Assembly (NCBI GenBank): GCA_039193455.1
Contig: JBCCWO010000007.1
Location: 1 to 64,000 of the forward strand
DNA length: 64,000 nucleotides
Reading direction: 5' to 3'
Origin: JBCBGF01 sp039193455
GTDB taxonomy: Bacteria > Pseudomonadota > Alphaproteobacteria > Rhodobacterales > Rhodobacteraceae
Notes under the pieces: model-generated
Seen by the model: only the letters and a program-made list of their open reading frames with translations
Told to the model about the DNA's origin: nothing
Databases searched by the model: none
Program-made: the position numbers and the translations under genes
Part shown: positions 25,384 through 34,217 of the stretch, in pieces
Numbering within the stretch: position 1 is the first letter of the stretch
Layout of the letters: every line of letters begins with the position of its first letter

Positions 25384-26279
25384 CGGTCTCGGTCGTCATC
25401 CCCGTCTACGGCGCGGCCCCGTACCTTCAGCGTTGCGTCGCGGCCCTGCGCGCGCAAACCCTGCCGCCATCGCAGATCATCGTCTTTCACTCCGGACCGG
25501 AGGATCCAACCGGCGAACTCGGCCGCGCATTCCCTGATATCAGTGTCTATCATAGCGAGGATCGACACTTTGCCGGCGCCGCGCGCAATGCGGGCGCGGT
25601 CCATGCGGCGGGCGACATGGCTGTGTTCATCGACAGCGATGTCATGGTCGTGCCCGGATTTATCGAGGCGATGCAGGCCGCTGCCACCGACCATCCGGGG
25701 GCTGTTCTGATTGGGTCGCTGGGTTGCTATCCCGTGGGCGGGCTATGGGCGCAGGTGGCCTGGTTTATCGAGTCAGGAAGTGTCTTTCCCAATCGCCCCG
25801 CGCATCAGCCGAAATCCGCCCCGGCCCCCTGTTTCGCCATGCCGAGAAGCGTCTTCGAAGCGGCAGGCGGTTTTCGCACGGATGTCTATGCCGCCGAGGA
25901 TGGCGATTTCTTCGTGCGTTTGCGCGCGGCTGGCCATGCCCTTCAGTTTGTGCCCGCCGCGCGGGGGGATCACGTCTTTGCCGGGGGCATGGGGCGGACG
26001 CTGAAGCGGCTGGGTGAACTGGGCCAGGCGGCTGCTTTTCTGCGCCGGACGCATGATTTGCCGGGGTCGGCGGCGGTGCGCCAGCCGCTGCTGGCGTTTC
26101 TGTTGCCCTTTGCCCGCATGGCTCAGATGCTGAAGCGGCTTATGACCGAAGGTGGCCCTGTGGGGCAGTTCCTACTGCTTTCGCCCGCGATCCTCCTGGG
26201 TCTGATGGCGTGGGCCTGGGGCTTTTACCGCGAGGCCCGGACACCTACGTACCCGTCGGCGACAGCACGCGATGGCTAA
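25380..26279 (+). CDS. Family 2 glycosyltransferase, membrane-associated
   Basis: A 299-residue transferase with VSVVIPVYGAAPYL at the N-terminus, the metal motif FIDSDVMVVPGF near residue 84, and a C-terminal hydrophobic segment (FLLLSPAILLGLMAWAWGF). The ATG overlaps the previous stop in ATGA, so translation is coupled. The order of its motifs (AARNAGAVHAAGD, EDGDFFVRLRAAG) is typical for transferases that add sugars to growing glycans. Specificity unknown. Confidence 0.87.
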   Translation: MTVSVVIPVYGAAPYLQRCVAALRAQTLPPSQIIVFHSGPEDPTGELGRAFPDISVYHSEDRHFAGAARNAGAVHAAGDMAVFIDSDVMVVPGFIEAMQAAATDHPGAVLIGSLGCYPVGGLWAQVAWFIESGSVFPNRPAHQPKSAPAPCFAMPRSVFEAAGGFRTDVYAAEDGDFFVRLRAAGHALQFVPAARGDHVFAGGMGRTLKRLGELGQAAAFLRRTHDLPGSAAVRQPLLAFLLPFARMAQMLKRLMTEGGPVGQFLLLSPAILLGLMAWAWGFYREARTPTYPSATARDG

Positions 26280-27381
26280 CCGCCGTGTTGCCATCGTCGG
26301 CCCGGTCGCACCCTTTCGTAGCGGGATCGCGCGCCACACCACGGCACTGGCAAGGGCGCTTGCCGGGCGGCCGGACATCACGCTCAAGGTCTTCTCCTTC
26401 GCGCGGCTCTACCCGAAAAGGCTCTACCCCGGCGCTGAGCAGATGGATCCCAACACCCTCGTGCCCGCTGAATTAGACCCTATTTTCAAGATCGACACGC
26501 TCAATCCGCTCACCTGGCGGTCAAACGCGCGGGCGCTGCGCGATTGGGCGCCCGACCGCGTTGTCATACCGGTCTGGAGCTTTGTTGTGGCACCGCCGCT
26601 GGGCGCGATCGCTCGAGCCATGCGCGCCGCGGGCATCCCAGTCACCATGATCGTGCACAACGCCGAGGATCACGAAACCGCCGCGTGGAAAACGGCCGTA
26701 TCCCGCTTTCAATTGCGCCAGGCCAGCCGGTTCGTGACGCACAACGCGGGTCTTCGCGCCGCCTTGGAGCGCCTCGTGCCCGGCACGCCCACTGATATCT
26801 CGCCGCATCCGGTCTATGACGATTTTCCGCCCGCCAAAGGAACGTTGCTCCGCCGCGCGCCGTTGGAGCTGTTGTTCTTCGGCCTGATCCGTCCTTACAA
26901 GGGCCTCGACATCGCCCTGCACGCCATCGCGGCGTCCGGCATGGATCTCCATCTGACCGTGGCGGGCGAATTTTGGGACGGCCGCGCCGAGACCGAGGCG
27001 CTGATCGATGATCTGGGCCTGCGCGACCGGGTCGAGGTGGTGTCGCGCTATGCCTCAGATGCCGAGGCGGCGGAGGTATTCCATCGCGCCGACGCGCTGA
27101 TCGCGCCGTATCGGTCGGTGACCGGCTCGGGCGTTGTCGCCATGGCGCAATGGTACGGCCTGCCGGTGCTGGCCAGCGACCTGCCGGGGTTTGCCGAGGT
27201 GATCACCCATGGCGAAACCGGCTGGCTGACGCCCGCGGGCGATGTCGCGGCTTTGGCGGCCACCCTGGCACGCGATGTCACCCGCGACAGCGCCGCCCGG
27301 ATGCAACCGGCCATTGCCGCGGCGCGGGACCAGCTGTCCTGGGCGCGATTTGCCGATGTCGTGTTGGGGGAGGCGCCCTAG
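26272..27381 (+). CDS. Family 4 glycosyltransferase
   Basis: A 369-residue GT-B fold transferase. The N-terminal domain has VAIVGPVAPFRSGIARH, and the C-terminal nucleotide-sugar domain has LLFFGLIRPYKGLD near residue 200 and GSGVVAMAQWYGLPVLASD near residue 290. The first Glu of the usual E-x7-E motif is not obvious, a variation seen in some GT4 enzymes. The start overlaps the previous gene by 8 bases. A strong hairpin follows its stop codon at once. Confidence 0.87.
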   Translation: MANRRVAIVGPVAPFRSGIARHTTALARALAGRPDITLKVFSFARLYPKRLYPGAEQMDPNTLVPAELDPIFKIDTLNPLTWRSNARALRDWAPDRVVIPVWSFVVAPPLGAIARAMRAAGIPVTMIVHNAEDHETAAWKTAVSRFQLRQASRFVTHNAGLRAALERLVPGTPTDISPHPVYDDFPPAKGTLLRRAPLELLFFGLIRPYKGLDIALHAIAASGMDLHLTVAGEFWDGRAETEALIDDLGLRDRVEVVSRYASDAEAAEVFHRADALIAPYRSVTGSGVVAMAQWYGLPVLASDLPGFAEVITHGETGWLTPAGDVAALAATLARDVTRDSAARMQPAIAAARDQLSWARFADVVLGEAP

Positions 27382-27401
27382 GGCGGGCTGGCAGCCCGCC
27401 C
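27381..27401 (+). terminator. Perfect hairpin directly after the GT4 stop
   Basis: The sequence gggcgggctg-g-cagcccgccc forms an almost fully paired stem starting at the last base of the stop codon; in practice about 8 pairs close a small loop. No T-run follows. It may reduce read-through into the three genes downstream or protect the upstream mRNA end. Confidence 0.55.
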
Positions 27402-27457
27402 CGATTGGGTCTATCGTTTGCGGCAACCGACCGCCCCCCAACCGAAGACGGCCCCTT

Positions 27458-28816
27458 TTGCGTCACAAGCCCACCGATGTGATCCTGCGCGCCCGCAATG
27501 GCGATGTGATTGCGTTCGATGAGACCGGGCTGATCCTGCGGCTGTCCGATCAGGTGATCGGCGATGTTGCGGGGCGGATCGGCGCCGAGATTCCGGTGGA
27601 TGCCGATGTGCTGGGCGATCTCGACGCCTGGAACGTGCGGCGGCGGGGGGATTGGTACGTCTTCGATGCCAAGGTGCCAGAGTTCGACCACACCCGGGCC
27701 TTTCGCCGCCCTGTGTCCGGCGGCGATGTCATCGCCGATGCGCCGGGCCCTGTTCAGGCGGTGCTGATGCTGGGCGGGCCGCGCGTTTCGCAGGGCTACG
27801 ATGTGCCCGTTGCGTATCCCGGCCATGTGGTCGCCCCGGCGGATGACCTGGGCGGGGCGGGTGGTATGGGCACGGTCGACACGCGCCCACCGCCCGGGTT
27901 CCAACGCATGTACGAGGCGACGCAGGCCAGCGCGCTGGGAGATGCGATCGTTGCGCGAAGACGGGCGGCGGGGCGGTCATTGCCGTTGATCCTTGCGCGG
28001 GCGGAAAGCGATGTTTCCGCAGAAATAGACACGTTTTCTGGTGGTGCGGCGTTCGGTGCGCTAGTCGGAACGGTCGCATCGCTTGTCGAGACGGCGGAGA
28101 CTATGGGGAAGACCGCGCAGGTCGCCGCCGTGGTTCTGGATTACGGTGAGGAGGACGTTACCAGCCCACCGGAACAGGTGATTGCAGGGCTTCGGCGGAT
28201 CATCGCGGAGTTGCGGGATATGTGTCATCGCGTTGGGATGACTGAGCCGGTCATCATCTTGCGGGCGGACGGTGCCGAACGGCTCCCAGAGCAATGGGCC
28301 ATGGCCGCCTTTCCGCCCGATCGGCGGGTCTGCGTGCCCGGGCCGCGCTATGCGCTGGAAACCGACCGGTTCGGGCGATTGACCCATAACGGCGTCCGGC
28401 GACAGGCAGCGCTGGATGCGCTGGCGGTTGAGACCATTGCGGCGGGGGGGCGGTGGACCTGCCCAAATCCGGTTCTGGCCGAGTTTGGCTCTGATCCGGG
28501 CACGATCAACGTGGTGTTCGAGGCGTCTGAGCCCCTGGTCATAGATCCCATCGATCCGTTCTTGGCAGGGCCGAGCGCGGGGTTTGACGTGGTAGGTGAC
28601 ACCGGGCCGAAAGAGATCAATACAGTGTCTATTAAGGGAAATGTTCCCCAAACAGTCCAGCTGACTCTTGCCGATCCTAACCCGGTTGGGCCGCTACATC
28701 TGAGCTATGCCCACAACCGGCCCGGGTCAGTTCGCGACGGTTGGGAGGGTGCCTTGGCGCCAGATGCCGACCCCCTGCATCGCTGGGCCTTGCCGGCCCG
28801 TCTGGCGGTGCACTGA
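27458..28816 (+). CDS. SGNH/sialate-O-acetylesterase-like protein, catalytic residues apparently lost
   Basis: A protein of about 450 residues; the start is uncertain (TTG 27458 or GTG 27479, neither with a clear ribosome-binding site). The middle part follows the order of SGNH or sialate-esterase-like proteins: a first block MLGGPRVSQGYDVPV where GQS would be, an LILARAESD block, AVVLDYGEEDVTSPPEQ where QGExD would be, and a last block FGRLTHNGVRRQAALDALA in the place of the catalytic His block. The catalytic Ser and Asp-x-x-His are not evident. A C-terminal beta-rich part follows. It is coupled to the next gene (TGATG). It may bind or modify glycans; the assignment is by pattern only. Confidence 0.5.
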   Translation: MRHKPTDVILRARNGDVIAFDETGLILRLSDQVIGDVAGRIGAEIPVDADVLGDLDAWNVRRRGDWYVFDAKVPEFDHTRAFRRPVSGGDVIADAPGPVQAVLMLGGPRVSQGYDVPVAYPGHVVAPADDLGGAGGMGTVDTRPPPGFQRMYEATQASALGDAIVARRRAAGRSLPLILARAESDVSAEIDTFSGGAAFGALVGTVASLVETAETMGKTAQVAAVVLDYGEEDVTSPPEQVIAGLRRIIAELRDMCHRVGMTEPVIILRADGAERLPEQWAMAAFPPDRRVCVPGPRYALETDRFGRLTHNGVRRQAALDALAVETIAAGGRWTCPNPVLAEFGSDPGTINVVFEASEPLVIDPIDPFLAGPSAGFDVVGDTGPKEINTVSIKGNVPQTVQLTLADPNPVGPLHLSYAHNRPGSVRDGWEGALAPDADPLHRWALPARLAVH

Positions 28817-29568
28817 TGCTGACGGTTGATATGGACCTGCCGCCTGGGGCCCTGCTCGCGCCCGGCGGCGGAGATGCCGCGCATATGGCGGCAGAGCTGG
28901 GCATTGTCTGGTTCACGGCGCAAACGCCGGAGTGCCGGGTGTCGGATGGCCGCGTAAAGGCGATCGAGGCTGTTGGCGGCGGAGTGGTGGCGCAGCCGGT
29001 GGACGGGAATGCGGGGAACTGTCGGCATATGGCGGCGAACGGATCTGCGTACCTCAGCATGACAGATCGGGTTGCCTGCGGATTTTCCGCTGACATAGGC
29101 TCTGTTTCAGACGTTCTGAGCTTTGCTGTCATCTTCGCGGCCCCAAACGGCCCGGCCCGCACGCTGGCGGCGGTCTCTGCAGAGGGGTCGCGCGATTACA
29201 TCGCGCTGACGCAGGACGCGCATGATCTGACACTGGCCCGGCGCAACGGGGCAGAGATCGCGATCACCTGCCCGCCATCGGATCGACCCGCACTTGCGCT
29301 GGCCAGGATTGACGCCGAAGGCCTGGCGCTTGCGATGGCAGACGGCCCACCGGTGCGCGTGGACGACCCCGCGGCCCTGCCAATGGGCCGTGTTACTGGC
29401 TTCATTGGCTGCCGCCGTCAGCGCGCCGGGCTCTACAAGACGCTCGGGGCGGGCCATTTCTACGATGTCGCCTTTATGCCCGGGCTAAATGCGTTTTCGC
29501 CAGCGCTAGACACGCTTTGCAGCGCTATGACGACCCGCGTGCAGGAGATTGGTGCCCATGCCGTTTGA
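28816..29568 (+). CDS. LamG/concanavalin-like domain protein (tentative)
   Basis: A 250-residue protein with no signal peptide. The region from about residue 90 to 230 has the strand pattern of a LamG-like jelly roll (FAVIFAAPNGPARTLAAVS, then ITCPP, then GRVTGFIGCRRQ, then GHFYDVAFMPG). Such domains often bind carbohydrate. The ATG overlaps the upstream stop (TGATG), and its end overlaps the start region of the sulfatase gene, so the three are one translational unit. It was not matched to a named family; the fold assignment is inference. Confidence 0.5.
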   Translation: MLTVDMDLPPGALLAPGGGDAAHMAAELGIVWFTAQTPECRVSDGRVKAIEAVGGGVVAQPVDGNAGNCRHMAANGSAYLSMTDRVACGFSADIGSVSDVLSFAVIFAAPNGPARTLAAVSAEGSRDYIALTQDAHDLTLARRNGAEIAITCPPSDRPALALARIDAEGLALAMADGPPVRVDDPAALPMGRVTGFIGCRRQRAGLYKTLGAGHFYDVAFMPGLNAFSPALDTLCSAMTTRVQEIGAHAV

Positions 29569-31852
29569 TCGCGCCAGCATCGCGGGCGACAATATCGTCG
29601 TCATCTGGATCGATGATCTGATCGATGTGCACACCTGGCGCGATGCCTTCGGCGTGCGCATCCAGACACCGAACCTCGATCGTTTCATGGAGCGTGGGGC
29701 GCATTTTCGGAATGCCTACGCCACGATCCCGCTCTGCGCGCCCTGCAGGGCCGAGCTGACGACGGGCCTGTCGCCCTTTCGCACCGGGTTGGTGGACCTC
29801 AATCGGATGTGGCGCGATGTCCTGCCCGCGACCGAGGCCTGGCAATACGATCTGCGCCGGGCGGGGTTTCGGACGTTCACCACGGGCAAGACCGATGCCA
29901 CCTACAAACCGATGCCTGAGGACTATCGCCGGGTTCTGTTCCATGAGGATGTGCCTGCGGTCAGCAAACAGAGCCGGACCGGGCAGAAGGCCTATCTGGA
30001 CAAGGGGCCGGGGATCAAAGGGATCAACCATCCCGATGACGATGGCAGCCAGGATGACCGGTTCTACGACTGGTCGGTGGCGCAAAACGCGATTGAGTAC
30101 CTCGGTCGGGCCGATCCAGCGCGGCGGCATCTGATTCAACTGGGCTTTCAGCACCCGCACTACAATCTGGTCTGTCCGGACCGGTTCTATCAGATGTACG
30201 ATGTCGCGGCGATCAAATGGCCCGATATTGCGGCGGAAGAGGATTATCATGGCCCGCCGCCAGGCATCGCCGTTTATGAGGCCGCCTATATCGTTAACGG
30301 GCAGTGGACGCCTGAGAATGCCGGGGATGAAGCTTGGCGGCAGGTGGTGCGCGGCTATTTCGCGGCCTGCAGTCATATGGATCACGAGCTGGGGCGTTTC
30401 CTCGACGCGCTGGAGGCTTCGCCTCTGGGCCAGAACACGACAGTCGTGCTCTTGTCCGACAACGGCTTCAACCTGGGCAACCACGACAGCTTTCACAAGA
30501 TGAGCCAGTGGGACAGCGCGGCCCATGTGCCGCTGGGCATCTGGTCGCCGCGGATGGAGGCGGGGCAGGTGATCGATTTGCCTGTGTCCCTGCACAACCT
30601 GCCGAAGACGATCCTGGATCTGGCGGGGTTGCCCTACCGCGCCCATTGGGTGTCGGGGCAAAGTCTTTTGCCCTTGATAGACACTGATTTCGGGGAATAT
30701 GACCGCACAAAATCGCCCATCACCTGTGTCTTTGGCACGCTCTCGGTGCGGCCCTCGGTCGATGGGCTGAGCCATCTGCGGTACTTTCGCTATCCCAACG
30801 GGGAAGAGCATGTCTATGACGTGGTCAACGACCCGGGTGAGACCGAAAACCTGGTCGAAACCGCCCCGATGGAGGCGTTGCGGTCCGAATTGATCGAGGG
30901 GGCGGGGCTGCTGGGCCTTGATCTGACGGGCCTGGAGGATCCGGGCTTGGGCGTTCACGCGATGATGGCGGTGGATGGCACCGTGGTGCTGACCGGTGGC
31001 CGCGGGGACACGCAGTACTGGGCCTACGGCGCCGATGCCGAGAAGATCGTGGAAGAGAAAGACGGTGGAACAGACACGCTTTGGTACATGGGCGGGCCCG
31101 ACGACTATGTGCTGAAACTGCCGCCCCATGTCGAAAACATCCGCATCGCCACGGTGCGGTCGCGCCATGAAGAGAACCCCAAAGAGGGTAAGGTCATCCA
31201 CATCGTGGCGCATCCGGACAGCCCGATCGACTTTGAATCCTCGGAACGCGTCAGCGTGCACGTCACGGGCAGCGATGGCAATGACGTGATGACGGGGCCG
31301 AAATACAGCGGCGCGACGTTTGATGGCGGGGCGGGCGATGATGTGCTGATCGCCGGGTCGGGCCGTGCGAAGGACCGGCACGTCTTTTATGGCGGCGTGG
31401 GCAACGATGTGCTGATCGGCGGGGCCGGGGCCGACCTTTTGGATGGCGGGCCAGGCAATGACCGGATCGAAGGCGGAACCGGGCGCAATACGATCTTTGG
31501 CGGGCCCGGCAATGATGAGATCATCGATGGCGACGGGGGATCCGAGATCCATACGGGTCCGGGCCGAAATAGGGTCACATCGGAAGGTGGGGATGATGTC
31601 GTCCACGTGGGCGCGGGGCACAACACGCTGACCGGTGGGCCCGGGGCGACAACCTACATCGTGGCCTATGGCGGCGCGACGGTGATCACCGATTGGGGGC
31701 GCTCAGATCGCCTTGATCTGTCGACCTGGCCCCGAAAACCAAAAATCACCGCCGAGGGCGGTGATCTGGTGCTGCGGTGCGGAACCGCGGCGATTGTGCT
31801 GGAAGGTATCAGCGACAGCGCACAGGTCGCCGCCGCGATTACCGGGCCCTAG
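29558..31852 (+). CDS. Sulfatase fused to RTX calcium-binding repeats
   Basis: A 764-residue protein. Residues about 1-480 form a type I sulfatase: the metal motif VVIWIDDL near residue 16, the formylglycine-type site CAPCRAELTTG near residue 60, a PH motif in GFQHPHYNLVCP, and LLSDNGFNLGNHDSFHK near residue 300. The usual GKxxH reads GKTDAT, so one active-site His is not obvious. Residues about 575-700 hold roughly eight glycine/aspartate nonapeptide repeats (GGAGDDVL, GGVGNDVL, GGPGNDRI and so on). There is no N-terminal signal, which with RTX repeats suggests type I secretion; no such exporter is nearby. ATG 29558 has an AGGAG site 10 bases upstream; GTG 29552 is an alternative. Confidence 0.86.
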   Translation: MPFDRASIAGDNIVVIWIDDLIDVHTWRDAFGVRIQTPNLDRFMERGAHFRNAYATIPLCAPCRAELTTGLSPFRTGLVDLNRMWRDVLPATEAWQYDLRRAGFRTFTTGKTDATYKPMPEDYRRVLFHEDVPAVSKQSRTGQKAYLDKGPGIKGINHPDDDGSQDDRFYDWSVAQNAIEYLGRADPARRHLIQLGFQHPHYNLVCPDRFYQMYDVAAIKWPDIAAEEDYHGPPPGIAVYEAAYIVNGQWTPENAGDEAWRQVVRGYFAACSHMDHELGRFLDALEASPLGQNTTVVLLSDNGFNLGNHDSFHKMSQWDSAAHVPLGIWSPRMEAGQVIDLPVSLHNLPKTILDLAGLPYRAHWVSGQSLLPLIDTDFGEYDRTKSPITCVFGTLSVRPSVDGLSHLRYFRYPNGEEHVYDVVNDPGETENLVETAPMEALRSELIEGAGLLGLDLTGLEDPGLGVHAMMAVDGTVVLTGGRGDTQYWAYGADAEKIVEEKDGGTDTLWYMGGPDDYVLKLPPHVENIRIATVRSRHEENPKEGKVIHIVAHPDSPIDFESSERVSVHVTGSDGNDVMTGPKYSGATFDGGAGDDVLIAGSGRAKDRHVFYGGVGNDVLIGGAGADLLDGGPGNDRIEGGTGRNTIFGGPGNDEIIDGDGGSEIHTGPGRNRVTSEGGDDVVHVGAGHNTLTGGPGATTYIVAYGGATVITDWGRSDRLDLSTWPRKPKITAEGGDLVLRCGTAAIVLEGISDSAQVAAAITGP

Positions 31853-32649
31853 TACTTGTACTCGTACCCGTATTCCTTCTCGGTATAGAGACACTTGTTC
31901 AGGACAACGCCCATGACATTGGTGTGCTCGGCCGCTTCCTTTTCCGTGATGTCGAGCTGATCGGTCGTCGTCATCTCGGCCGCGGCGATGATCAATGCAC
32001 AGTCCACGACTTTCAGAAGCGCAAGCGTGTCATCCGTGGCCAGCAGCGGCGGCGTGTCAAAGAGCATCAGGTCGGGCGCATAGTCCCGCTCGATCCGGTC
32101 GATGATGCGCGGAGTGTTGTCCGACAAGAGCAGCTTGGACGGGTTCGCCGCCGGGGCCTGGTTCATCGACAACGCCACGTTCTCAGACAGCCGCACGGCC
32201 TGATCGCCGAAGGTCACTGTGCCTTCCAGCACGTCCGAGACACTGTATTCCCCGCGATGACCAAAGGCCTTGGCCATATAGGGGCGGCGCATGTCCATAT
32301 CGAACAGCATCATGTGCCGGTCGGTCTGGCGCGTCATGCTGGCGGCGAGGTTGGCGCAGATCGTGGTCTTGCCGCACGACTTGGTGGGCGACGTGATCAG
32401 AACCCGGCGCCAGCCGTTATCTTTGCACTGCTGCAGGATCTTGGTGCGCAGCACATCGAAGTACGACGCTTCGGTGGTCTGACCTTCCATGAAGATCCGG
32501 CTGCGGTTCAGATCGGCGGCGCGTGGCTCGAACGCGGTGAGCCCGGCCCAGGCATCGGGGCCCGCGGCAGAGGACACTTGCGACTTCGAACGCACCATCC
32601 GTTCGCGCTGTTCGCGGGCCTTTTCGATTGCGGCCTGAAGTTTTTCCAT
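31849..32649 (-). CDS. Exopolysaccharide tyrosine autokinase (BY-kinase, CpsD/CapB type)
   Basis: A 266-residue cytoplasmic kinase with an altered Walker A (SPTKSCGKTT near residue 87), Walker A' LFDMDMRRP near residue 113 and Walker B LMLFDTPPL near 195. It ends in a tyrosine cluster, EKEYGYEYKY, the usual autophosphorylation tail. It resembles the tyrosine kinases found with exosortase-type exopolysaccharide loci. It works with the chain-length protein encoded just upstream to control polymer length and export. Its stop shares CTAG with the convergent sulfatase stop. Confidence 0.9.
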   Translation of the reverse strand: MEKLQAAIEKAREQRERMVRSKSQVSSAAGPDAWAGLTAFEPRAADLNRSRIFMEGQTTEASYFDVLRTKILQQCKDNGWRRVLITSPTKSCGKTTICANLAASMTRQTDRHMMLFDMDMRRPYMAKAFGHRGEYSVSDVLEGTVTFGDQAVRLSENVALSMNQAPAANPSKLLLSDNTPRIIDRIERDYAPDLMLFDTPPLLATDDTLALLKVVDCALIIAAAEMTTTDQLDITEKEAAEHTNVMGVVLNKCLYTEKEYGYEYKY

Positions 32650-32678
32650 GAGTTTGGGCCCTCGTTACCTGGCCGGCA

Positions 32679-34217
32679 TCAGATGCCGAACGCACTCAGA
32701 AGATTTTCCATCACCAGATCGATCGGCATGATCGTCAGGTGGACGTAGTAAAGGATCAGCGGGATGCCGATCAAAATGGTCGGCACGCCAAAGGACAGGA
32801 TCGACCGACGGCGCAGCGTTTCGCCCGGCGTCCGGATCACCGGCAGCGTGGCCAAGGGGACGATCCCCAGCGACCGCGTCATCTCAACCGGGCGGCGGAT
32901 CGACTTGTTCAGAAGCTCAAGCAGCAACACCATGCCTGCCCCGGCCCCCAGGCCCAGCACGATCCCGGCCAGCGAATAGAGCTGGCGGTTCGGGCTGGAG
33001 GGGTTGCGCGGCACAACGGGCTGGTTCAGCACCAGGATACGCTCGCCCTTGGACAAGAGCTCGATCCGTTCACCTGTCGCAGCCTCGGACTGACGGCGCA
33101 CGGCTAGCTCGTACTGGCGCTCGATGTTGGCGTAGTCCCGCTCAAGCGATTCAAGAAGAACGGCATTGCCCGGCGTCGCCTCAATCGTGGTCTCAAGCTC
33201 TTCAAGCTCGGCCTCGATCTCGGCGATTTCCTCTTCCAGCCGCAGTTTGCGGCCGTCAAGCTCGCCCAGCTGGATATCAAGAATGCTCTCACGACGCTCA
33301 ACCGGGCTCACATCGTCGATGGCGCCCGCCATCTCGCCCACGCGGCGTTCCAGATTGGCGATCCGGGCGCGCAGGGTGCGCACGCGCGGATGCTGTTCGG
33401 ACAGAACCGCCAGCGCTTCTTCAAGCTCAAGCTGGGCATCGGCCAAGTCACGCTCTTCCTCCGAGCGGGCGTCAAGGTTGCGGTCGCCCACGCCACCGGT
33501 GGCGTTAAAGACCAGGATCAGACGCTCGCGCTCTTCGGCGATCCCACTGATTTCGCGCAAAAGCCGCGTGCGCTGCGCGCGCAGGTCGGCTTGCTCGCCC
33601 ATCCGGAACCGCATGGTGTCGGGCAGCGAGTTGATATTGGCGTTCGTGAAATCGAGGATGCGCTGGCTTTGTGCCGCAAGATCCGCGGCGAGGCGTTCCA
33701 CTTCTTGATCGAAGAAGTCCATCGTGTCTTCGGCACGCCCGGTGCGGATTTCGACGTTGTCGTCAAGAACGCGGGTCACGTAGGCATTGACCACCGCCGC
33801 TGCCGTCTGTGCATCGTCGGCTTCAAACGAGATGTTAAAGATCGTCGCGCGGTCGCGGCCCGTGCTGGCTTCGAACACGGTGTTGCGGCGCATGCGGTTC
33901 ACGATCTGATCGGGAAACAGCTCATCCGCGTTGGGATAGACGTTCAGCTCGGCCGCGATGTCCAAAAGGTTGGCGCGGGTGAGCAAGCGCTGTTCGATGA
34001 TTTCAAGCTGTTCGCGCGGCCCGGTGCGCACGGTCGAGGCCGCAAGCTCATCCGGGATAGCCGGTGCTTCGATCAAGAGCAGCGCATCGGACGTGTACTT
34101 CGCCGGGATCCGCAGTGAATAGACCACCGCCGCTGCTGCAATCGATACGGCGATGATTGCAAAGATCGGCAGCCGCCGCAGAAAGATCGAGATGTAAAAC
34201 CTGACGTCACTGTTCAT
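32679..34217 (-). CDS. Polysaccharide chain-length/co-polymerase protein (Wzz/GumC type)
   Basis: A 512-residue inner-membrane protein. A first helix (about residues 14-33) is followed by a Wzz domain, a long periplasmic coiled coil (about 150-390) and a C-terminal hairpin of two membrane segments (about 420-440 and 474-495). The first 14 codons of the longer frame overlap the ATPase gene; ATG 34217 (MNSDVRFYIS) overlaps the upstream gene by only 11 bases. It has no fused kinase, which is encoded separately downstream, as in exosortase-associated loci. Confidence 0.88.
   Translation of the reverse strand: MNSDVRFYISIFLRRLPIFAIIAVSIAAAAVVYSLRIPAKYTSDALLLIEAPAIPDELAASTVRTGPREQLEIIEQRLLTRANLLDIAAELNVYPNADELFPDQIVNRMRRNTVFEASTGRDRATIFNISFEADDAQTAAAVVNAYVTRVLDDNVEIRTGRAEDTMDFFDQEVERLAADLAAQSQRILDFTNANINSLPDTMRFRMGEQADLRAQRTRLLREISGIAEERERLILVFNATGGVGDRNLDARSEEERDLADAQLELEEALAVLSEQHPRVRTLRARIANLERRVGEMAGAIDDVSPVERRESILDIQLGELDGRKLRLEEEIAEIEAELEELETTIEATPGNAVLLESLERDYANIERQYELAVRRQSEAATGERIELLSKGERILVLNQPVVPRNPSSPNRQLYSLAGIVLGLGAGAGMVLLLELLNKSIRRPVEMTRSLGIVPLATLPVIRTPGETLRRRSILSFGVPTILIGIPLILYYVHLTIMPIDLVMENLLSAFGI

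Noticed and set aside
29525..31621. 698-codon open frame on the minus strand
   Set aside because: Antisense to the sulfatase-RTX gene, which has clear motifs; the opposite frame has none.
27458..31852. Prophage or gene-transfer-agent fragment
   Set aside because: The SGNH-like and LamG-like proteins recall phage tail proteins, but there are no capsid, terminase, tail or integrase genes around them.
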